A stretch of DNA of 8,863 bases from Limnohabitans sp. (GTDB taxonomy: Bacteria > Pseudomonadota > Gammaproteobacteria > Burkholderiales > Burkholderiaceae_C). How positions within the stretch are numbered: the stretch's first letter is position 1; every line of letters starts with the position of its first letter. A model generated the notes under the pieces. The model was not told the origin of the DNA. It saw only the letters and a program-made list of their open reading frames with translations, and searched no databases. The position numbers and the translations under genes were made by a program. The stretch covers positions 1 through 8,863 of the forward strand of contig VEQI01000117.1 of NCBI GenBank assembly GCA_018883305.1, given 5' to 3'. Shown one piece after another: positions 1 through 6,301 of the stretch.

Positions 1-40
<40 letters not shown>

Positions 41-55
41 AAAAACCGTTACACC

Positions 56-73
56 GTCGGCTTTTCAGCCAAC
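56..73 (-). other. GNRA-capped hairpin in the Gly-Thr tRNA spacer
   Basis: On the minus strand the spacer folds as GTTGGCT, loop GAAA, AGCCGAC: seven pairs including one G-U, capped by a GNRA tetraloop. A T5 run follows about 10 nt later, immediately before tRNA-Thr, too far away for a normal intrinsic terminator. It may be a processing or stability element in the tRNA precursor. The fold is seen in the sequence; the function is inferred. Confidence 0.45.
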
Positions 74-90
74 CGCCAGAGAAAACCGGG

Positions 91-164
91 TGGAGCGGGA
101 GACGGGAATCGAACCCGCGTCATTAGCTTGGAAGGCTAAGGTTCTACCATTGAACTACTCCCGC
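91..164 (-). tRNA. tRNA-Gly (TCC)
   Basis: A complete cloverleaf reads on the minus strand. The acceptor GCGGGAG (164-158) pairs with CTCCCGC (101-95), the discriminator is T, and CCA is encoded at 93-91. The D arm has AGTTCAATGGTAGAACC, the anticodon stem is TTAGC/GCTAA, the loop is CTTCCAA with anticodon TCC (complement of 130-132), and the T loop is TTCGATT. Length is 74 nt with CCA. It lies between tRNA-Tyr (109-nt spacer) and tRNA-Thr (50-nt spacer) and is probably co-transcribed with both. Confidence 0.97.
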
Positions 165-240
165 CTCGGACCTCAGACCACCACCCGACACGGGCAGCCG
201 ACCACGAAGTCGTCACAGTTGCAGGTCACCCACACAACCT

Positions 241-262
241 CAACTTGCCTCTCGGCAAATTG
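241..262 (-). other. GNRA-capped hairpin in the Tyr-Gly tRNA spacer
   Basis: On the minus strand CAATTTGCC, loop GAGA, GGCAAGTTG form nine continuous pairs with one G-U and a GNRA tetraloop, beginning 12 nt after the CCA of tRNA-Tyr. No T run follows, so it does not look like a terminator. It may mark where the precursor is cleaved, or stabilise a spacer RNA. The structure is visible; the role is inferred. Confidence 0.5.
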
Positions 263-273
263 CTGGTTTTCGC

Positions 274-359
274 TGGTGGAGGAGGCTGGATTCGAACCAG
301 CGTAGGCGTAAGCCAACAGATTTACAGTCTGCCCCCTTTAGCCACTCGGGCACCCCTCC
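274..359 (-). tRNA. tRNA-Tyr (GTA)
   Basis: This is a class II tRNA with a long variable arm. The acceptor GGAGGGG (359-353) pairs with CTCCTCC (284-278), the discriminator is A, and CCA is encoded at 276-274. The anticodon loop CTGTAAA gives GTA (complement of 323-325). The variable arm contains GGCTTACGCC, and the T arm is GCTGG/CCAGC with loop TTCGAAT. Length is 86 nt with CCA. It is the first gene of the tRNA unit and follows a good promoter 13 nt upstream. Confidence 0.97.
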
Positions 360-371
360 GGCGAACCCAGA

Positions 372-380
372 ACTATAGCA
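372..380 (-). promoter_or_regulatory. Extended -10 promoter of the tRNA cluster
   Basis: The minus strand reads TGC-TATAGT: a TGn extension plus a -10 matching five of six consensus bases. It sits so that transcription would start a few bases before tRNA-Tyr. No good -35 is seen 16-18 nt upstream, which is acceptable for an extended -10 promoter. It lies in the short gap between ung and tRNA-Tyr. Confidence 0.55.
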
Positions 381-410
381 CAAGAATATTCCGAAACCAG
401 CCACCCGGGA

Positions 411-1163
411 TCAGAGCGACCAGGACAACGGGCGTCCTCGGCCAGACAGCCAGTCTCGAGCAGCCGAAAAATGACCGCAGCCCAAAAAGGGGGTTGGCGG
501 GCGTAACGCCGACAAGGGCGAAGGGTGGTTGGAGGACAGCACCAAGGCGTCTCGCCCATGTGTGCGAGCACTAGCCTCGATTCTTTCGCGCTTGGATTGG
601 GCGTGTGCACCCCATAGCAGGTAGACGCAAGCCGGCGCCGTGGCCGCGACGGCATCCACCAGGGCGTCGGTCAGCACCTCCCAGCCCCAGCCCGCATGGC
701 TGGCTGCTTGCCCATCTTCTACCGTCAGGCAGGTATTGAGCAACAGCACACCTCGTTCAGCCCAGGCCTCCAAACACCCACTTGAAGGCGGCGTCTGACC
801 CAGGTCGCGCTGTAATTCCTTGAAGATGTTGCGCAACGAGGGCGGGATCCGCACGCCCGGTGACACCGAAAACGCCAAGCCGTGGGCCTGGCCGGGGCCA
901 TGGTATGGGTCTTGCCCAAGGATCAGCACCCGTACGGCCGACAAGGGTGTCAGCCTTAGGGCGCGTAAGGGATCAGGGGGATACACCACGGCACCCTGGG
1001 CCAATCGATCTTCCAGACGGGCTTGCAAGGCTTGCCCCACCGGACCATCCCAAAAAGGCTGAAGCACCCCCGTCCAGGACGCGTCCACCGACCAGTCCCG
1101 AGGAGAGCATGCGCGCAGACATTCTGCGACGGGCGGGTCAAACAAGTCTGCCATCTCGGCCAT
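411..1163 (-). CDS. ung: Uracil-DNA glycosylase (family 1)
   Basis: Removes uracil from DNA by cleaving the N-glycosidic bond, the first step of base-excision repair in the cytoplasm. The 250-residue protein carries all family-1 UNG signatures. GQDPYHG at 83-89 has the catalytic Asp85, and SLRNIFKEL follows. Next come LLLN...LTV with the SHAGWGWE segment, LLWGAHAQ, and the HPSPLSA loop at 213-219 with catalytic His213. The terminal GCGHFSAAR segment closes the fold. The frame stays open upstream into trpC, but those residues are not UNG-like, so ATG at 1163 is chosen; ATG at 1154 is a close alternative, and neither has a clear Shine-Dalgarno sequence. It starts 13 nt after the trpC stop and is probably the last gene of the trp operon, relying on translational coupling. 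Confidence 0.95.
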   Translation of the reverse strand: MAEMADLFDPPVAECLRACSPRDWSVDASWTGVLQPFWDGPVGQALQARLEDRLAQGAVVYPPDPLRALRLTPLSAVRVLILGQDPYHGPGQAHGLAFSVSPGVRIPPSLRNIFKELQRDLGQTPPSSGCLEAWAERGVLLLNTCLTVEDGQAASHAGWGWEVLTDALVDAVAATAPACVYLLWGAHAQSKRERIEASARTHGRDALVLSSNHPSPLSALRPPTPFLGCGHFSAARDWLSGRGRPLSWSL

Positions 1164-1176
1164 GTGCGTCTTGGAT

Positions 1177-1971
1177 TCAGGCAGCGCCAAACAAGTGCGC
1201 CAACGCCTCGCCCGGCACGGGCGCTCGCATGAACGCCTCGCCCACCAGGAAGGCGTGTACGCCGGCTTCACGCATGCGCGTGACGTCTTCGCGCGCCAGA
1301 ATGCCGCTTTCCGTCACCAACAACCGATCAGACGGTACGCGTTCGAGCTGCGACAAGGTCGTGTCCAGACTGACCTCGAAAGTACGCAAATTGCGGTTGT
1401 TGATGCCGACGAGTCGAGTCTTGAGCTTGAGCGCCCGGTCCAGCTCGTTCGCATCATGCACCTCGACCAGCACCGCCATGCCCAGGCCGTGGGCGATGGC
1501 CTCCAGCTCGGCCATCAAGCCATCCTCCAGACAGGCGACGATCAACAAGATGGCATCGGCGCCCATGGCGCGCGCTTCATAAACCTGGTAGGGATCCACC
1601 ATGAAATCCTTGCGCAACACCGGCAAGTCACACGAGGCGCGAGCTTGCTTGAGGTAGTCAGGGCTGCCCTGAAAAAAAGAGCGGTCAGTCAGCACCGAGA
1701 GGCAGGCTGCACCATGTTCGGCATAGCTTTGCGCAATGTCCGATGGGAAAAATGGGTCACGCAACACACCGCGCGACGGACTGGCTTTCTTGATCTCAGC
1801 GATGACCGCCGCCTGACCTTGTGCGATGCGCTTGCGCATGGCGCCTTCGAAGTCGCGTGTGAGCACCCGGCTTTCAGCATCCGCTCGCACCAGCGCCAGA
1901 GGCTTGAGTCGTTGCGCCTGCGCGATTTCCTCGTGCTTGACCTGGACGATCTTGTTCAGGATGTCGGACAT
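1177..1971 (-). CDS. trpC: Indole-3-glycerol-phosphate synthase
   Basis: Converts carboxyphenylamino-deoxyribulose phosphate to indole-3-glycerol phosphate with loss of CO2 and water, the ring-closing step of tryptophan synthesis. The 264-residue protein is a single TIM barrel, not fused to TrpF. Visible signatures are EIKKASPSRG with Glu59 and Lys61, LTDRSFFQGS, PVLRKDFMVD with catalytic Lys121, VEVHDANEL, the GINNRNLRTF segment with its phosphate/indole-side Asn, and VTESGI. ATG at 1971 lies 7 nt after the trpD stop. Its Shine-Dalgarno GAGGT overlaps the trpD TGA, so the two are translationally coupled. Length is normal for the monofunctional family. Confidence 0.97.
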   Translation of the reverse strand: MSDILNKIVQVKHEEIAQAQRLKPLALVRADAESRVLTRDFEGAMRKRIAQGQAAVIAEIKKASPSRGVLRDPFFPSDIAQSYAEHGAACLSVLTDRSFFQGSPDYLKQARASCDLPVLRKDFMVDPYQVYEARAMGADAILLIVACLEDGLMAELEAIAHGLGMAVLVEVHDANELDRALKLKTRLVGINNRNLRTFEVSLDTTLSQLERVPSDRLLVTESGILAREDVTRMREAGVHAFLVGEAFMRAPVPGEALAHLFGAA

Positions 1972-1978
1972 GGTGACC

Positions 1979-3013
1979 TCAGGCTTGCGCCAGTTGTTGA
2001 GTCAGCGCCACGAGTCGATTCAGGCGATCGCGCGCCTGGCCGCTCTCGATGGCTTTTGCAGCACGCTGGATACCCTCGGCCACCGTGGTGCACACATTGG
2101 CGGCGTACAGTGCCAGCCCGGCATTGAGCAGGACGATGTCACGCGCCGGGCCAGGCCGGTTGTCCAGCACACCCAGCAGCATCTCGCGCGAGGCATCGGG
2201 CGTGTCCACCCGCAGTGAACGCGTGCTCGACATGGGCAGACTGAAGTCCTCGGGATGGATTTCGTATTCACGGATTTGCCCTTGGTGCAACTCACCCACC
2301 AGCGTTCCTGCGCCCAGCGAGGCCTCGTCCAAACCATCCTTGCCATACACCACCAAAGCGTGTTCGGCGCCCAGTCGCTGCAAGGCACGCACCTGAATTC
2401 CCACCAGATCCGGGTGAAACACGCCCATCAGAATATTAGGCGCGCTGGCCGGGTTGGTGAGCGGCCCCAGAATGTTGAAGATGGTGCGCACACCGAGTTC
2501 CTTGCGGACCGGAGCGACGTTTTTCATCGCCGGATGATGGTTGGGCGCAAACATGAAGCCCACGCCCACCTCGTCAATGCAGCGCGCAATTGCTGCAGGC
2601 TGCAGGTTGATGTGCACGCCCAGGCTCTCCAGCACATCGGCGCTGCCGCTCTTGCTGCTCACGCTGCGCCCGCCGTGCTTGCTGATCTTGGCGCCCGCAG
2701 CGGCAGCCACAAACATGCTGCACGTCGAGATGTTGAACGTGTGCGAGCCATCGCCCCCCGTGCCCACGATATCGACCAGGTGCGTCTTGTCGTTGACATG
2801 AACCGGGGTAGCGAATTCACGCATGACCTGCGCGGCGGCCTTGATCTCGCCAATGGTTTCTTTCTTCACGCGCAAGCCGGTGATGATGGCTGCCATCATG
2901 ACTGGCGTCATCTCGCCTTGCATGATGAGGCGCATCAGGTGCAGCATCTCGTCATGGAAAATTTCGCGGTGTTCGATGGTGCGCTGCAGCGCTTCGGTAG
3001 GGGTGATGGGCAT
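1979..3013 (-). CDS. trpD: Anthranilate phosphoribosyltransferase
   Basis: Transfers the phosphoribosyl group of PRPP to anthranilate, the second committed step of the Trp pathway. The 344-residue protein has an alpha-helical N-terminal domain (about 1-75). It is followed by the nucleoside-phosphorylase-like domain with GTGGDG (84-89), the KHGGRSVSSKSGSAD block (112-126) and the GPLTNP segment. Length matches the family. ATG at 3013 has a good Shine-Dalgarno GGAGA 6 nt upstream. A second ATG six codons earlier overlaps the trpG stop as TAATG, but has no comparable ribosome site. It is a monofunctional TrpD, not fused to TrpG as in E. coli. Confidence 0.97.
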   Translation of the reverse strand: MPITPTEALQRTIEHREIFHDEMLHLMRLIMQGEMTPVMMAAIITGLRVKKETIGEIKAAAQVMREFATPVHVNDKTHLVDIVGTGGDGSHTFNISTCSMFVAAAAGAKISKHGGRSVSSKSGSADVLESLGVHINLQPAAIARCIDEVGVGFMFAPNHHPAMKNVAPVRKELGVRTIFNILGPLTNPASAPNILMGVFHPDLVGIQVRALQRLGAEHALVVYGKDGLDEASLGAGTLVGELHQGQIREYEIHPEDFSLPMSSTRSLRVDTPDASREMLLGVLDNRPGPARDIVLLNAGLALYAANVCTTVAEGIQRAAKAIESGQARDRLNRLVALTQQLAQA

Positions 3014-3030
3014 CGATGTCTCCTGACGCA

Positions 3031-3612
3031 TTAACGCTGTTCGAGAAAATTTTTCAACATGGCATGTCCATGTTCCGTGAGGATGGACTCGGGGTGAAAC
3101 TGCACGCCCTGGATGGGGAGCTCGGCGTGACGCACGCCCATGATCTCGCCATCTTCCGTCCAGGCCGTCACCTTCAACACGTCGGGACACGTCGCGCGCT
3201 CGATGGCCAGCGAGTGGTAACGGTTGACAGTGAACGCTTCCGGCAAATCGGCAAACACGCCCTCGCGCGTGGTGTGCATGACGCTGGTCTTGCCGTGCAT
3301 CAAATGCTGGGCGCGCACGATCTTGCCGCCGAACGCGGCACCAATGCTCTGATGGCCCAAGCAGACACCCAGGATCGGGTACTGACCAGCGAAGGCCTGA
3401 ATGGCCGCCACCGAAATACCCGCCTCGGCCGGTGAACAGGGGCCCGGCGAAATCACCAGCAAATCCGGGCGTCGCTCGGCGATGCCCTCCAGGGTGATTT
3501 CGTCATTGCGGTGCACCTCGACCTGGGCGCCCAGCTCGCCAAAGTATTGCACCAGGTTGTAGGTGAAGGAGTCGTAGTTGTCGACCATCAACAGGCGTGG
3601 GGATGGATTCAT
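3031..3612 (-). CDS. trpG: Anthranilate synthase component II, glutamine amidotransferase
   Basis: Releases ammonia from glutamine and passes it to TrpE for anthranilate formation. The 193-residue class I amidotransferase shows DNYDSFTYNL near the amino end and SPGPCSPAEAG at 55-65. The nucleophile elbow GVCLGHQ has catalytic Cys84, and QFHPES supplies His173 and Glu175 of the triad. ATG at 3612 lies 5 nt after the trpE stop. A GTG three codons upstream overlaps the trpE TGA and has AGGGG at good spacing, so the true start could be there. In some bacteria this subunit also serves PabB in folate synthesis; no pabB is visible here. Confidence 0.97.
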   Translation of the reverse strand: MNPSPRLLMVDNYDSFTYNLVQYFGELGAQVEVHRNDEITLEGIAERRPDLLVISPGPCSPAEAGISVAAIQAFAGQYPILGVCLGHQSIGAAFGGKIVRAQHLMHGKTSVMHTTREGVFADLPEAFTVNRYHSLAIERATCPDVLKVTAWTEDGEIMGVRHAELPIQGVQFHPESILTEHGHAMLKNFLEQR

Positions 3613-3617
3613 GGTGT

Positions 3618-5117
3618 TCACTCCAGCCCCTCTTCTACCAATTCGCTGGCGCGCAGCAATGCGCGCGCCTTGTGTTCGGTCTCTTTCCATTCCAGCTCGG
3701 GCACCGAGTCTGCCACCACACCCGCAGCGGCCTGCACATACAGATAACCGTCCTTGATGATGCCGGTACGAATGGCAATCGCCACGTCCATGTCGCCCGC
3801 GAAGCTGAGATAGCCACAGGCGCCGCCGTAGATGCCACGTTTGCTGGGCTCCAATTGATCAATCAACTCCATGGCGTGCACTTTGGGTGCGCCGCTCAAT
3901 GTGCCAGCCGGGAAAGTTGCACGCAACACATCCATGTTGCTCAACCCGTCTTTCAGAATGCCTTCGACGTTACTCACGATGTGCATGACATGGCTGTAGC
4001 GTTCCACCACAAACGCCTCGGTGACTTCAACACTGCCAATCTTGGCGATGCGACCAATGTCGTTGCGCGCCAGGTCGATCAACATCACGTGCTCGGCGCG
4101 CTCTTTGGGGTCGTTAACCAACTCCACCTCGGTGGCCTGATCAGCCTCGGGCGTGGCGCCGCGTGGGCGGGTTCCAGCCAGCGGGCGAATGATCACCTTA
4201 TGGCCCTCGGGCGTTGCCTCCTGGCGCACCAGGATCTCGGGCGACGCGCCCACCACATGGAAGTCCCCGAGGTTGTAGTAGTACATGTAGGGACTGGGGT
4301 TGAGAGAGCGTAGCGCGCGGTACAACGACAGCGGGCTTTCGGTGTACCGCTTCTTGAGCCGTTGCCCCACCTGCACCTGCATGAAATCGCCCGCCTCGAT
4401 CAAGCGCTGGGCCCGATCCACCGCCGTGAGGAAATCCGCCTTGGCAAACTCACGCTCCACCGGATAGGTCTGGGTGGGGCGCACCTGCGGCGCACTCACT
4501 GAATAGCGCAGCAACTCCTTGAGTTCGCGCAGACGCTGTTTACTGCGCACATACGCCTCAGGCTGGCTTGGGTCCGCATAGACAATCAGATAGAGCTTGC
4601 CCGACAAGTTGTCGATGACCGCCAGTTCTTCGCATTGCAGCAGCAGGATGTCGGGGCATCCCAGCGTGTCGGGCGGGCAAGAGTCGACCAGCTTCTTTTC
4701 GATGTGTCGCACCGTGTCGTAGCCGAAGTACCCCGCCAGACCGCCGCAAAAGCGCGGCAAGCCAGGTCGCAAGGCGACCTTGAAGCGTTGCTGATAGGCC
4801 GCCACGGCATCGAGTGGATTGCCGCCGATGGTTTCCACCACATTGCCATCCGTCACAACTTCAGTCAGCGCCTGTTCGCCAAAGCCACGACTGCGCAGCA
4901 GCGTGCGGGCTGGCAGTCCGATGAAGCTGTAGCGCCCAAAGCGCTCACCGCCCACCACGGATTCGAGCAAAAAGCTGTAACGCCCGGCGTCGCGTGAATG
5001 CGCCAGCTTGAGGTACAGGGACAAAGGGGTTTCGAGGTCGGCAAAAGCTTCCGCTATCAGGGGAATGCGGTTATAGCCTTGGGCGGCCAGACTTTTGAAT
5101 TCAAGTTCGGTGATCAC
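3618..5117 (-). CDS. trpE: Anthranilate synthase component I
   Basis: Makes anthranilate from chorismate using ammonia supplied by TrpG; first committed and feedback-inhibited step of Trp synthesis. The 499-residue protein has the regulatory N-terminal domain with LLES (50-53) and the later NPSPYM segment, both part of the Trp inhibitor site, so allosteric control looks intact. The chorismate-binding domain shows GTRPRG, DPKERAEHVM, DLARNDIGR, FPAGTLSGAPK, and the GGACGYLSF and MDVAIAIRT segments. GTG at 5117 is chosen because a perfect GGAGG lies 5 nt upstream (5127-5123). An in-frame GTG four codons earlier would overlap that site and has no ribosome site of its own. The amino terminus beginning ITELEFKSLAAQGYNRIPL is typical of Burkholderiales TrpE as I recall it. 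An attenuator-like leader precedes it. Confidence 0.97.
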   Translation of the reverse strand: MITELEFKSLAAQGYNRIPLIAEAFADLETPLSLYLKLAHSRDAGRYSFLLESVVGGERFGRYSFIGLPARTLLRSRGFGEQALTEVVTDGNVVETIGGNPLDAVAAYQQRFKVALRPGLPRFCGGLAGYFGYDTVRHIEKKLVDSCPPDTLGCPDILLLQCEELAVIDNLSGKLYLIVYADPSQPEAYVRSKQRLRELKELLRYSVSAPQVRPTQTYPVEREFAKADFLTAVDRAQRLIEAGDFMQVQVGQRLKKRYTESPLSLYRALRSLNPSPYMYYYNLGDFHVVGASPEILVRQEATPEGHKVIIRPLAGTRPRGATPEADQATEVELVNDPKERAEHVMLIDLARNDIGRIAKIGSVEVTEAFVVERYSHVMHIVSNVEGILKDGLSNMDVLRATFPAGTLSGAPKVHAMELIDQLEPSKRGIYGGACGYLSFAGDMDVAIAIRTGIIKDGYLYVQAAAGVVADSVPELEWKETEHKARALLRASELVEEGLE

Positions 5118-5134
5118 AGGAGCCTCCACAGCTC

Positions 5135-5149
5135 AGCCCCACAGGGGCT
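5135..5149 (-). promoter_or_regulatory. Hairpin just upstream of the trpE ribosome-binding site
   Basis: The minus strand reads AGCCCC-TGT-GGGGCT, a perfect 6-bp stem with a 3-nt loop, ending 7 nt before GGAGG of trpE. It has no T run, so it is not an intrinsic terminator. It could stabilise the mRNA 5' of trpE after processing, or limit ribosome access. The role is inferred. Confidence 0.4.
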
Positions 5150-5158
5150 CTGTTCATG

Positions 5159-5186
5159 AAAATGGACCGGTTGCCGCTGGCAACGG
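5159..5186 (-). terminator. Candidate trp attenuator terminator
   Basis: On the minus strand GTTGCC-AGC-GGCAAC is a perfect 6-bp stem. It extends to eight pairs (CCGTTGCC with GGCAAC-C-GG) if one C bulges on the 3' side. TCCATTTTC follows, a modest T-rich tail. It lies about 70 nt after the Trp codons of the leader ORF, as expected of an attenuator. The weak T tract makes its efficiency uncertain. Confidence 0.45.
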
Positions 5187-5214
5187 ACGGGGGAGAGGCG
5201 TGCCCCCCGGCGGC
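5173..5214 (-). promoter_or_regulatory. Candidate trp antiterminator fold
   Basis: Right after the leader stop codon, GCCGC (5214-5210) can pair with GCGGC (5177-5173), and inside it GGGGG (5208-5204) with CCCCC (5193-5189). The outer pair uses bases of the 5170-5184 terminator stem, so the two folds exclude each other. The same GC-rich strand (5212-5205) can also pair with CCCTGGCG at 5259-5252, which contains the second Trp codon. That gives the classical 1:2, 2:3 and 3:4 alternatives. The pairing was found by eye, without energy calculation. Confidence 0.4.
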
Positions 5215-5310
5215 TTAGACGCGCACGCTGGAGCACAGGGCAGACGGGCGACGCCAGGGCCAGGCTCCCCGGTCGCTGCAACCTGTGATGGTGGTGCGGT
5301 GAATGAACAT
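5215..5310 (-). CDS. trpL: Candidate trp operon leader peptide (31 residues, Trp-Pro-Trp)
   Basis: A short ORF upstream of trpE begins MFIHRTTITG, contains GAWPW with Trp17 and Trp19, and ends in TAA at 5217-5215, immediately before the alternative RNA stems. Two Trp codons in 31, placed before mutually exclusive hairpins and ahead of trpE, are the hallmark of ribosome-mediated attenuation. Low charged tRNA-Trp would stall the ribosome at codons 17-19 and free the downstream strand for antitermination. No Shine-Dalgarno is seen before ATG. The predicted transcription start is the A of that ATG, so the leader would be read as a leaderless mRNA. The peptide itself probably has no enzymatic role. 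The frame is open further upstream, but that part overlaps gph. Confidence 0.55.
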   Translation of the reverse strand: MFIHRTTITGCSDRGAWPWRRPSALCSSVRV

Positions 5311-5317
5311 GGTTGCA

Positions 5318-5326
5318 AGTGTAGCA
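5318..5326 (-). promoter_or_regulatory. Extended -10 promoter for the trp leader
   Basis: The minus strand reads TGC-TACACT, a TGn extension plus a -10 matching four of six consensus bases. Seven bases later comes the A of the leader ATG at 5310. No good -35 occurs at 16-18 nt. It lies in the 44-nt gap after the gph stop and would give the trp genes their own start apart from gph. Confidence 0.5.
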
Positions 5327-5354
5327 AAGCGGCCCAGGGCAGCATGGACAGCCG

Positions 5355-6032
5355 TCAAGACAGGCGGGCCAACAACTGGTCCAGCCGATCCAGATGCGCC
5401 CATGCAGGCAGGGCATCCACGGATTCACCGTGGTTGTAGCCGTAGCGCATCAACACCAGCGGACAACCGGCCGCCTGCGCGGCCTGTGCATCGTTGCTGG
5501 AGTCGCCCACCATGAGCGTGCGAGCGGCCTGGGTGCCCAGTGCTTCGCAGGTCTTGAACAGCGGCAAGGGGTCAGGCTTGCGACGATCAAACGCATCCCC
5601 GCCGTACACCAAGTCGAAGTACCCGGCCAACCCCTTCAAGCGCAACAAATCCCTGGCAAATGCGGTTGGCTTGTTGGTCACGCAAGCCAGCGGCCACCCA
5701 CCAGCCTTCAGATGTTCCAGTCCCTCGACCACGCCTGGATAGGGGTCGGCATATTCACCATTGATGCCCTGGTAATGATGCTGATACCGGACCCAGGCCT
5801 GGTCATACAGCGCATCGGCTTGATCATCCAGCAAGGTGCGCAGCAAGTGCTCTGAGCCCTTGCCCACGGCCTTCTGGACCCGCTCACGCGGCACGGCAGA
5901 CACGCCCAGATCAGTGAATGTGCGCCTCACCGCCTCGGTGAAGTCGCCCAGCGTGTCAATCAGGGTGCCATCCAGATCAAGGATGACGGCGTCCCATGGC
6001 GAATGGATGGAAAGGTGGTGGCTTGCCTGCAT
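5355..6032 (-). CDS. gph: Phosphoglycolate phosphatase (HAD family)
   Basis: Hydrolyses 2-phosphoglycolate to glycolate, clearing a by-product of DNA repair and of Rubisco oxygenation where present. The 225-residue protein has all four HAD motifs. LDLDGT has nucleophile Asp19 and acid Asp21; Thr119 lies in ACVTNK; Lys152 lies in RRKPDP; MVGDSSND has Asp177 and Asp181. A helical cap domain spans roughly 30-95. ATG at 6032 is the only upstream start that keeps the first motif at a normal distance; its Shine-Dalgarno is weak. It precedes the trp genes, an order I recall as common in Burkholderiales. HAD substrates are hard to tell from sequence, so the specificity rests mainly on context and overall resemblance. 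Confidence 0.9.
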   Translation of the reverse strand: MQASHHLSIHSPWDAVILDLDGTLIDTLGDFTEAVRRTFTDLGVSAVPRERVQKAVGKGSEHLLRTLLDDQADALYDQAWVRYQHHYQGINGEYADPYPGVVEGLEHLKAGGWPLACVTNKPTAFARDLLRLKGLAGYFDLVYGGDAFDRRKPDPLPLFKTCEALGTQAARTLMVGDSSNDAQAAQAAGCPLVLMRYGYNHGESVDALPAWAHLDRLDQLLARLS

Positions 6033-6258
6033 CTTGGTGAACTCGACAAAGCGGGAATGTTACGCGGTCGACTGCTCAACCCCTGGTTGTCGGTCGTTCA
6101 AATTGGCAATGGTCGATCTTTTTGCGACGAGATACGGTTGCGGATCTCACCACCATGAGCCAGCCCGCATGTCTCCATTTCCCTCGCGACGCTTCGTTTT
6201 TAGCTGCCGGGCACAACGACCTCGGAAAGAGGGAGAGAACCATCCGTCGATAAATGTC

Positions 6259-6277
6259 ACTGAAATTCAGTTACACT
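6259..6277 (+). promoter_or_regulatory. Candidate hicAB promoter with palindromic operator
   Basis: ACTGAA-A-TTCAGT (6259-6271) is a perfect 13-bp palindrome directly abutting a -10-like TACACT (6272-6277). The predicted transcription start is near 6284, about 17 nt before hicA. The expected -35 position (6249-6254) is poor. A repressor bound at the palindrome would block RNA polymerase. Because HicB here has a ribbon-helix-helix-like segment, autorepression at this site is the natural guess. The palindrome is seen; its use is inferred. Confidence 0.45.
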
Positions 6278-6301
6278 TTCAACATGCCATGAAACAGCGC
6301 C

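Noticed and set aside
1164..1271. Longer ung start at 1271
   Set aside because: The extra 36 residues lie inside trpC in another frame and are not UNG-like.
1162..2127. Long plus-strand open frame opposite trpC and the end of trpD
   Set aside because: It mirrors trpC and trpD codons in a GC-rich genome, has no family signature or ribosome site, and the minus-strand genes are certain.
2255..3034. Plus-strand frame of 259 codons opposite trpD
   Set aside because: Same shadow effect; trpD is complete and conserved on the other strand.
3014..3190. Longer trpD start overlapping trpG by about 160 nt
   Set aside because: The extra residues are a trpG shadow; ATG at 3013 has a good GGAGA site and gives the family length.
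3597..4313. Plus-strand frame of 238 codons opposite trpE
   Set aside because: Low-complexity, His-rich shadow of trpE with no recognisable domain.
5350..5360. TTGACG on the minus strand at the gph stop, considered as a -35 for the trp promoter
   Set aside because: Spacing to the TACACT element is 29 nt, far too long for a sigma-70 promoter.
6033..6258. Possible remnant gene or mobile-element end in the gph-hicA gap
   Set aside because: No frame with protein-like composition, no transposase fragment and no convincing terminal repeats could be seen.
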